From: Methanosarcina sp.
Lineage (GTDB): Archaea; Halobacteriota; Methanosarcinia; Methanosarcinales; Methanosarcinaceae
NCBI GenBank assembly: GCA_024280975.1
Contig: JAMXLQ010000109.1
Coordinates: 1-9,029, forward strand
Direction: 5' to 3'
DNA length: 9,029 nucleotides
The translations under genes were made by a program, and so were the position numbers. Below are positions 1-4,464 of the stretch, one piece after another. The stretch's first letter is position 1. Every line of letters begins with the position of its first letter. The notes below the pieces were generated by a model that made no database searches, was not told the origin of the DNA, and worked only from the letters and a program-made list of their open reading frames with translations.

Positions 1-251
1 CCGTTAAAACCCTTGAAAGTAGCCTGAATGTCAGTGCTTATGAGCAAGGTCTAGCTGACAGAGAGGACGCGACCAATTCGGAAACCACTGTAAACGAAAC
101 AAAAGAAGCTACAGAACCGGCAGTTGAAAACTCTACCGGTAAAAACACTACCAGCGAAAGTGCTTCAGGGGAAAAAGAATCGCCTGGTCCGGGGACTGGA
201 ATTGTGGGGCTAGCTATAGGAGCAGCCTATCTCCTGAAGCGGAAAAGATAA
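1..251 (+). CDS. C-terminal end of a cell-surface protein with a PGF-CTERM-like anchor (partial, 5' end outside window)
   Basis: The reading frame is open from the window edge (first full codon at base 3) to TAA at 249-251, giving 82 residues. They comprise a hydrophilic Glu/Thr/Ser/Asn-rich stretch with four N-x-S/T sequons (NVS, NET, NST, NTT), then SPGPG, a hydrophobic segment of about 15 residues (GIVGLAIGAAYLL) and a terminal KRKR. This three-part end (short Pro-Gly motif, one membrane helix, basic cluster) is the layout of archaeal PGF-CTERM sorting tails, which are processed by archaeosortase. Here the motif reads PGP rather than PGF, so processing is uncertain and the helix may simply act as an anchor. 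The sequon-rich stalk suggests an N-glycosylated protein outside the cell. The functional domain lies beyond the window, so the protein itself cannot be identified. Confidence 0.72.
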   Translation, partial: VKTLESSLNVSAYEQGLADREDATNSETTVNETKEATEPAVENSTGKNTTSESASGEKESPGPGTGIVGLAIGAAYLLKRKR

Positions 252-543
252 AGATAAGAAGAAATTAAGATCTAAAGCCGGAAAAGATTAGAGAAAACGA
301 GAGTAATGAAAGAAAGTTGAGGGAAGGTTAGAGATAAAATCTCAGAAAAGGTAGCCTAGTAAAAGGTAGCGGGTCTTAAGGTCAGTTAATAAAACTATAA
401 ACAAAATGGATGTTCTAAATCCCATAAATAGGGAAGAACTGTCCATTTTTCAGGATTTGATCAATGACCTCAGACTCTTTAGCTTTTATCTTTTTTTCCA
501 CTATCCTTTAGCTTTGACCTGTTTACTACTCCTGCTTAAAAGT
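252..543. other. Intergenic region between convergent genes
   Basis: No supportable gene is present. The two flanking genes converge here. The notable element is the long hairpin at 403-450, listed separately. The sequence aaaaggtagc occurs twice close together around 345-370, and a T-rich run lies at about 484-498. A short + frame at 406-672 begins inside the hairpin and runs antisense into the PKD gene, so it is not considered real. Confidence 0.6.
403..450. terminator. Bidirectional hairpin terminator between convergent genes
   Basis: AAAATGGA (403-410) pairs with TCCATTTT (442-449). Inside it TTCT (413-416) pairs with AGAA (435-438), and TCCC (420-423) pairs with GGGA (431-434), leaving a 7-base loop. 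The + strand copy ends in TTTTT (446-450) and the - strand copy ends in TTTTGTTT. Its place between two genes that both end toward it fits a shared terminator. The pairing is read directly from the sequence; the function is inferred. Confidence 0.55.
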
Positions 544-1731
544 TCACTTTTTGGCTACTACAATATATCCAGATACGGTTTTAGTGTTACTCCCTTTTGC
601 ATTCTTTACTGTCAAACTGACAGTGTATTTTCCCGCTTTACTATATGTATGTACAGGGTTTTTGGTTGTTGAATAAGCCCCGTCTCCAAAACTCCATTTC
701 CAGGATGTTGGACTGTTGGCGCTCTTGTCAGTAAACTGTACCTTCAGTGGAGCCTTTCCTGACCTTGGAAAAACTGAAAATGAAGCAATAGGAGCTTTCA
801 AAGGATCTGCTGCATTTATATAGCTGGATCTTTTTAATGTATTGCTTCCAGCCGCATTCTTTACTGTTAGGCTTACAGTGTATTTTCCTGCCTTACTATA
901 CGTGTGTGCAGGATTTTTCTCTGCTGAATACTTTCCGTCTCCAAAACTCCATTTCCAAGAAGTTGGACTATTACTGCTTTTGTCAGTAAATTGAACCTTC
1001 AATGGAGCTTTCCCAGAGGTTGGAGACGCAAAAAACGCAGCAGTAGGAGAATTCAATGTATTTTCAAAAACGAGACTTCCTAGATTAGATGCATCTACTC
1101 CACTGTTAATTTTATTAAGCGTGTATTCTCCAACCTTATCACCAATTTTGAGAACTTTGATATTTGTGTAATCAATAAGCCAGAAGCCATCAATCTGGAC
1201 AATACTATAAATTGTACCCTGGAAAACTTTTTTGACATGGACTTTTAGGACAGGAACATTGTTTACGCCCTGAATATTATCAAGTGTACAAGTCCAAGTC
1301 TTGTCGCTGTCATTATTGGTTGACACAACTGCGTCATCGATATATTGTCCATCTTTATCGAATTCGAGCCAGACACTCTTATCAGCAGCGTCTATATCTC
1401 TAACTTCGAGAGTATACCCCTCCCCGAGATCAAATATATCACCGGTAGTGACGGTATACTGGTCTTTACTGTCAATAACGGGCCTGGCAAGCTTGTTAAT
1501 CTGAGATTTCCACATTGGATCACTATTGACAAGTAACGGGACATATTTCTCTCCAAATAAATTGATCGCTGGATACTTTTCGTTAGACCAACTGCTACAT
1601 TCATAGTGAGTCCCGACAACATTACAAGTTACAGGAGTTGCTGACGCTGTAGATGAAGCAACAATTAATAAAAATAAACTTACAACTACCGAAGCAAAAG
1701 CAACTGAGTTTAAATTCTTGTTAGTTTTCAT
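544..1731 (-). CDS. Secreted S-layer-related (DUF1608-type) protein with two C-terminal PKD domains
   Basis: The protein has 395 residues. Residues 1-31 form a Sec signal peptide: Lys at 2 and 5, a hydrophobic core at about 10-26, and a probable cut after SASA. Residues about 50-225 resemble one copy of the domain that is duplicated in Methanosarcina S-layer proteins (DUF1608/S-layer family duplication domain): YPAINLFGEKYVPL, LDLGEGYTLEV-like and VLEF-like strands, DNIQGVNNVPVLKVHV, and FWLIDYTNIKVL. Two PKD domains follow at about 229-307 and 314-393, each with SGKAPLKVQFTDKS, SWKWSFGDG and the NPxHTYSKAGKYTVSLTVKN signature. PKD domains are immunoglobulin-like folds of archaeal surface proteins and mediate protein or glycan contacts. 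The chain ends 4 residues after the last PKD strand with no membrane helix or PGF motif, so it should be released or held by binding to the envelope. An S-layer accessory or adhesion role is inference. The start is supported by the signal peptide and a weak GGAAAG site about 9 bases upstream. Confidence 0.85.
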   Translation of the reverse strand: MKTNKNLNSVAFASVVVSLFLLIVASSTASATPVTCNVVGTHYECSSWSNEKYPAINLFGEKYVPLLVNSDPMWKSQINKLARPVIDSKDQYTVTTGDIFDLGEGYTLEVRDIDAADKSVWLEFDKDGQYIDDAVVSTNNDSDKTWTCTLDNIQGVNNVPVLKVHVKKVFQGTIYSIVQIDGFWLIDYTNIKVLKIGDKVGEYTLNKINSGVDASNLGSLVFENTLNSPTAAFFASPTSGKAPLKVQFTDKSSNSPTSWKWSFGDGKYSAEKNPAHTYSKAGKYTVSLTVKNAAGSNTLKRSSYINAADPLKAPIASFSVFPRSGKAPLKVQFTDKSANSPTSWKWSFGDGAYSTTKNPVHTYSKAGKYTVSLTVKNAKGSNTKTVSGYIVVAKK

Positions 1732-1818
1732 TTATTTTTCTTTCCATATTTTTATTTAAGAATAATTAATCTTCAAAAAAGTGGCCTTTATTTTTTAAAC
1801 TTTTTCTTTTTAATCTCA

Positions 1819-1831
1819 ACTTTATAAAAAG
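1819..1831 (-). promoter_or_regulatory. Candidate TATA box for the S-layer/PKD gene
   Basis: On the - strand this reads CTTTTTATAAAGT, a good archaeal TATA box. A start site about 25 bases downstream would give a leader of roughly 65 bases to the ATG at 1731. It nearly matches the candidate gltX TATA box (CTTTTTATAACC), which adds some weight. No distinct upstream BRE could be defined. Confidence 0.4.
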
Positions 1832-2129
1832 ATCATATAATTTGAGAGAATTTCTCCAAAAATAAAGGTCTAGTTGAAGCAGATCAGTGTAGAAATGCAG
1901 AACTTTCAGCACAAAAAAACGTAAAAAGAAGACTTTAAGATTTCAAATGAACTATAAAAATTATAAAGTTTGGTTCTGAAAAATCAGGCATTGAGAAACT
2001 GTGAATAAACAAATAGCTTTCAAATCTAGCTAAAGAAGATGTGTGGACCTTTTATCATCTATCAAATAACTCAACGGACAAAGCAAAAAAAAAATGAAAA
2101 GAAATTCAAGAATCAGATAAAAGGAAAGA
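1832..2129. other. AT-rich intergenic stretch without a recognisable gene
   Basis: No open frame with a start, a Shine-Dalgarno site and protein-like composition was found on either strand. The stretch is AT-rich with many A and T runs, including A10 near 2085-2094. Its right end merges into the terminator and the gltX-derived remnant. Confidence 0.5.
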
Positions 2130-2145
2130 GGACAGTTCCCTGTCC
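2130..2145. terminator. Hairpin terminator downstream of the beta-helix gene
   Basis: GGACAG (2130-2135) and CTGTCC (2140-2145) form a perfect 6-bp stem; the loop is GGAA when read on the - strand. On the - strand it is followed by CTCTTTCCTTTT, and on the + strand by ACC and a run of seven T. It may therefore stop transcription in both directions. It lies in the part of the gltX 3' flank that is also duplicated, but the matching stretch downstream of intact gltX does not form this stem. Confidence 0.5.
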
Positions 2146-2163
2146 ACCTTTTTTTCAGGAGAA

Positions 2164-2247
2164 CTATTTGTGGGCAAAATAAGCCACAACTTCTCCTTTA
2201 TTTATGGCAGCAATCCTGCAAAAACCGAAGCGTTCGAATTATACGAT
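2164..2247 (-). pseudogene. Degraded duplicate of the 3' end of gltX
   Basis: This segment aligns without gaps to the last 84 bases of gltX (4465-4548) in the same orientation, with 72 of 84 bases identical by hand count. Translated in the gltX frame, it reads FERFGFCRIAAINKGEV and then VAYFAHK-stop. The intact protein has FERFGFCRIDAVNEEEV and VAYFAHK-stop. The codon matching gltX Gln547 is TAA here, and no gltX similarity is visible further upstream, so it cannot encode a synthetase. Similarity also continues past the stop codon for about 45 bases (compare 2117-2163 with 4424-4464). It is therefore a copied genomic segment and not only a coding match. It lies 60 bases beyond the end of the beta-helix gene. 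Possible origins are an insertion or recombination scar, or the stub of a deleted gltX duplicate. Confidence 0.85.
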
Positions 2248-2307
2248 TCTGTTCTGTGCATATGTGCAGGACTCTTAGCGTTGAATAGTTTCATTGTGTT
2301 TGTTGAA

Positions 2308-3276
2308 TCAGTTGTCAAGAGAGCCGTATCCGTACCCTTTTGCTACCCAATTCTCAACGCTGTGATCAGATGGTCCTAGTATGTTTGAGCCTGATCCTAC
2401 CATGATGTAAGGCGACACAGCCCACATAACATTATCATGGACGTTAATCGAACCACTTGCATGAATATTTCCAACGCCTGCACTGCTGCTTGATCCTTTG
2501 AAATCATGAATAATGTTGTGATGGACATTCGCATTCGTCAGTGAATTTTCCAGTTCAATGCAGCACCAGCCAGACCCACCACTACCTGAGAAGGTATTGT
2601 GGTCCACTTCAATATTTGCGCAGTTGTCTATCCTGACACCTGTATTAGTTTGAACCTCAACATCACAGTTATACATTCTGGAATCCTTAGTACCTGATAA
2701 GAATGATACACCATCGTGTCCTACGGAATGCATTCTGCAACTGTATACATCTATTCCAGAACTTTTACTGATTCTGATACCATCACCATACAGATAGCGA
2801 GTGAATAAAATATCGTGTACTTTACTATCACTTGAAGACACGAATTTTATGCAGTTTCGATAGTCTCCATGACCTCCATCACCGGGTCCGGTTGCTGTAC
2901 TTTTGAATTGAAGATCACATACTTCAACGTTAGAAACACCTGATCCAAATATATATGCAGGTGATCCATCAGAGTTACAAACTGAATCGGTAGCAAAGAT
3001 TATTGTATCGTCGCCTGCACCTTTCAGTACTACATTAGATTTCAAAATTATAGGTGCACTTATTTTATAAGTGCCAGCACCAAGGAGAACATATCCCGGG
3101 TTACTTGAAGTTGCTCCTGATGCTACAGAATTTATTGCATCATTAATTGCAGTCTGGGCATCAGACCCAGATTTCGGATTTACAGTTACTGTATTCTGTG
3201 CGCCTAACACAGCGGGTACGGTTGTTAAAATAAGGCAAGTTACTAGGATTAGGGTTCCTATCTGTCTTTTTAGCAT
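2308..3276 (-). CDS. Secreted right-handed beta-helix (pectate-lyase-like) protein, disaggregatase-related group
   Basis: With the chosen start the protein has 322 residues. The ATG at 3276 is preferred over one 14 codons upstream because AAGGTGAT lies 3 bases before it and the protein then opens with a typical signal peptide: MLKRQ, a hydrophobic core at 6-20, and a probable cut after VLGA at about 26. The mature part begins with GSDAQTAINDAINS and GAGTYKISAPIILKSNVVLKGAG, the entry of pectate-lyase-type beta-helices. Short coils follow, rich in Asn, Asp, His and Gly (GDGIRISKSSGIDVYSC, HDGVSFLSG, TNTGVRIDNCANIEVDHN, NVHHNIIHDF). The coil pattern resembles Methanosarcina disaggregatase, which acts on the methanochondroitin matrix, but that comparison is from memory. 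The disaggregatase-related C-terminal repeat and any membrane anchor are absent. The likely location is extracellular, acting on or binding envelope polysaccharide; catalysis is not demonstrated. Two copies of its leader and signal-peptide region lie directly upstream. Confidence 0.8.
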   Translation of the reverse strand: MLKRQIGTLILVTCLILTTVPAVLGAQNTVTVNPKSGSDAQTAINDAINSVASGATSSNPGYVLLGAGTYKISAPIILKSNVVLKGAGDDTIIFATDSVCNSDGSPAYIFGSGVSNVEVCDLQFKSTATGPGDGGHGDYRNCIKFVSSSDSKVHDILFTRYLYGDGIRISKSSGIDVYSCRMHSVGHDGVSFLSGTKDSRMYNCDVEVQTNTGVRIDNCANIEVDHNTFSGSGGSGWCCIELENSLTNANVHHNIIHDFKGSSSSAGVGNIHASGSINVHDNVMWAVSPYIMVGSGSNILGPSDHSVENWVAKGYGYGSLDN

Positions 3277-3332
3277 CGTATCACCTTTGGGTTGGATTTG
3301 GAATTTGAGTGAATTCAAAAAATTTCATAGGG
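3217..3332 (-). repeat. Leader/signal-peptide repeat, unit A (start of the beta-helix gene)
   Basis: This is the copy attached to the intact gene. Bases 3217-3261 are identical over 45 bp to 3497-3541 in unit C, exactly 280 bp away. The match continues with a few differences through TAGCATCGTATCACC (the reverse of the Shine-Dalgarno and ATG) and the leader motif GAGTNAANTCAAAAA up to about 3325. Upstream of that, the unit overlaps the end of the mini-ORF in unit B. Confidence 0.85.
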
Positions 3333-3419
3333 TTAGAGCCTATCTTTCCCCAAAGCACATACGGCCGTTAAACTAAGACATACTGTCAGGAATAGGGTTT
3401 CCTGCTTCATTTTCAGCAT
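3333..3419 (-). CDS. Orphan signal-peptide mini-ORF (28 aa), unit B
   Basis: ATG at 3417-3419 is preceded by AGGTGAT three bases away, as in the beta-helix gene. The 28-residue product (MLKMKQETLFLTVCLSL, TAVCALGKDRL) is a signal peptide with basic N-terminus, hydrophobic core and ALG-type cleavage region, followed by only a few residues before TAA at 3333-3335. It is a diverged relative of the beta-helix signal peptide (MLKRQIGTLILVTCLIL). It may be the stub of a duplicated gene whose mature part was lost, a translated upstream ORF, or non-functional debris. The intact start signals support that it could be translated, but no evidence of expression can be seen. Confidence 0.45.
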   Translation of the reverse strand: MLKMKQETLFLTVCLSLTAVCALGKDRL

Positions 3420-3475
3420 CGTATCACCTGTGGGTTGGATTCCGAATTTGGGTAAACTCAAAAACTACAGGATAT
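3333..3475 (-). repeat. Leader/signal-peptide repeat, unit B
   Basis: This is the middle and most diverged copy. It shares CAGCATCGTATCACCTGTGG and the leader motif GGGTAAACTCAAAAACTACAGGAT with the other units. Its start codon is 143 bp upstream of unit A's and 137 bp downstream of unit C's. A TATA-like stretch (AAATATAAATATCC on the - strand, about 3471-3484) precedes its leader, so the unit may carry its own promoter. Confidence 0.75.
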
Positions 3476-3556
3476 TTATATTTCTCCAACAGTTGATACG
3501 GTTGTTAAAATAAGGCAAGTTACTAGGATTAGGGTTCCTATATTCTTTTTTAGCAT
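3476..3556 (-). CDS. Orphan signal-peptide mini-ORF (26 aa), unit C
   Basis: ATG at 3554-3556 has AGGCGAT three bases upstream, a one-base variant of the beta-helix Shine-Dalgarno site. The product starts MLKKNIGTLILVTCLILTTV, as in the beta-helix signal peptide (MLKRQIGTLILVTCLILTTV) except for two residues, then reads STVGEI and stops at TAA (3476-3478). Homology therefore ends at the signal-peptide cleavage region and none of the mature beta-helix follows. The stop codon lies within the TATA-like stretch of the next unit. As for unit B, it could be a leader ORF or a truncated duplicate; translation is unproven. Confidence 0.45.
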   Translation of the reverse strand: MLKKNIGTLILVTCLILTTVSTVGEI

Positions 3557-3625
3557 CGTATCGCCTATGAGTTGGACTTAGAATCTGAGTAAACTCAAAA
3601 ACTCCAGGATAATCGTATACTCTTT
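3476..3625 (-). repeat. Leader/signal-peptide repeat, unit C (farthest upstream)
   Basis: It includes the 45-bp block 3497-3541 that is identical to 3217-3261, the ATG and Shine-Dalgarno region, and the leader motif GAGTAAACTCAAAAACTCCAGGAT. Units A and C are more alike than either is to B, although B lies between them. That suggests homogenisation between A and C or a two-step duplication. Confidence 0.8.
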
Positions 3626-3649
3626 CCCAGATATTTCTCAAAATTCCAT

Positions 3650-3665
3650 ATTACGTACTCGTAAT
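3650..3665. repeat. Inverted repeat ATTACG-TACT-CGTAAT
   Basis: A perfect 6-bp inverted repeat with a 4-base spacer, followed on the + strand by GTTTTT. A related site, TACG-TCTG-CGTA followed by ATATTTTT, lies 97 bp away at 3749-3760. It sits about 95 bp upstream of the unit C start codon, so it could be an operator in the promoter region. It could also form a small RNA hairpin in a longer leader. Confidence 0.45.
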
Positions 3666-3677
3666 GTTTTTCCGAAC

Positions 3678-3728
3678 TATCTAATTAGACCGAGTATATA
3701 TCAAATATCTAATTATGCCGGGTCTATA
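3678..3728. repeat. Paired 23-bp direct repeats (TATCTAATTA ... TATA)
   Basis: The segments 3678-3700 and 3706-3728 both read TATCTAATTAnnCCGnGTnTATA-like sequence, with a repeat distance of 28 bp. The first contains GTATATATC, giving a TATA-like GATATATAC on the - strand, so this pair may overlap the promoter that drives the leader array. The repeat is seen directly; the promoter role is inferred. Confidence 0.4.
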
Positions 3729-3748
3729 CGGTAATTCAAAGATTCTAC

Positions 3749-3760
3749 TACGTCTGCGTA
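3749..3760. repeat. Inverted repeat TACG-TCTG-CGTA
   Basis: A second copy of the palindromic site at 3650-3665, 97 bp away in the same sequence context (CGTAATnTTTTT follows both). It is enclosed by the inverted repeat AGATTC (3740-3745) / GAATCT (3769-3774). It is a possible regulator-binding site; no known archaeal operator consensus was matched. Confidence 0.4.
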
Positions 3761-4464
3761 ATATTTTTGAATCTATCCAATTTGGTTCTCTGCGATTTTT
3801 GCGGGGTGGACACATTGCACACAGAGTTTCACTTTCCAATCACGTTATAGGGATCAGTCATTGGAGATGGGGCCGGATATTCGAAGTTTTGGCTTCTATC
3901 ACTCAAAATTTGTTACTGACCACAGGATAATACACCTTTCTGGTCAATACTTCCAATTTCACTAATTACGGCCTCTAGCCAAGTCAACTCTTCTGAAAAG
4001 TTTATTTATTTGTTGTTTAATTGCTGAGTTGACATCTAAGTTTATACAAGTTATATTATAAAATATTTTTGTTTTTTTAAATAATATTTTGAAAAGTCCT
4101 TCTTAATTATATAAAAACGTCATCGGAAAATGACTAATCCTAGTTGAATATTTAGACCATTGGCTTCAATAATTCAAAATATATCAATAAAACTTTTTAA
4201 AAATGAAAAAAGAAATATTTTTGCTTTTCTCTACAATAAAAAAATTATGAGAACAAATATGTTAACTTATTAACGACAATTATTTTCAGAGCTTGTCTTA
4301 AGCTCAGATTATTTCTACAGTTAGATAATGTTAATATTAACGTGTTTCAAACGAGCAGATTTTAAAGAAACTGATCAATTCATACTTTCTCTTTATGGAA
4401 AAAACAAAAATTAAAAATATATAAAAGAGGAAAGACAGTTTTCTACCACTTTTCTTTCCTAAAA

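Larger units (their letters stand above)
3626..4464. other. Long intergenic region between gltX and the beta-helix leader array
   Basis: No convincing gene was found in these 839 bases. The part nearest the leader array (3650-3775) holds two TACG-N4-CGTA palindromes and short direct repeats. A block at about 3780-3985 has roughly 45% GC by eye, while 4000-4460 is mostly below 25%. The AT-rich part holds small inverted repeats: GTTAA-CTTA-TTAAC at 4261-4274, GAGCTT-GTCTT-AAGCTC at 4289-4305, and the palindrome GTTAATATTAAC at 4330-4341. The 71-codon + frame at 3715-3930 has no Shine-Dalgarno site. Confidence 0.5.

Noticed and set aside
2170..2379. 69-codon + frame over the gltX remnant and the end of the beta-helix gene
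   Set aside because: It is the antisense reading of the duplicated gltX 3' end and of the beta-helix C-terminus, both of which explain the sequence better on the - strand.
3277..3318. Upstream ATG adding 14 residues to the beta-helix protein
   Set aside because: The internal ATG at 3276 has a strong GGTGAT site three bases away and yields a normal signal peptide, and the same arrangement is kept in the two upstream copies. The extension would be leader sequence.
3715..3930. 71-codon + frame in the long intergenic region
   Set aside because: No Shine-Dalgarno site precedes the ATG, no family was recognised, and the start falls inside the short direct repeats. The GC-rich nature of the segment is reported as a finding instead.
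3880..4190. Weak similarity between about 3880-3915 and 4145-4180 (TTGGCTTCnATnAnTCAAAAT)
   Set aside because: Only about 20 bases match with interruptions and the surroundings do not align, so chance in AT-rich DNA is a sufficient explanation.
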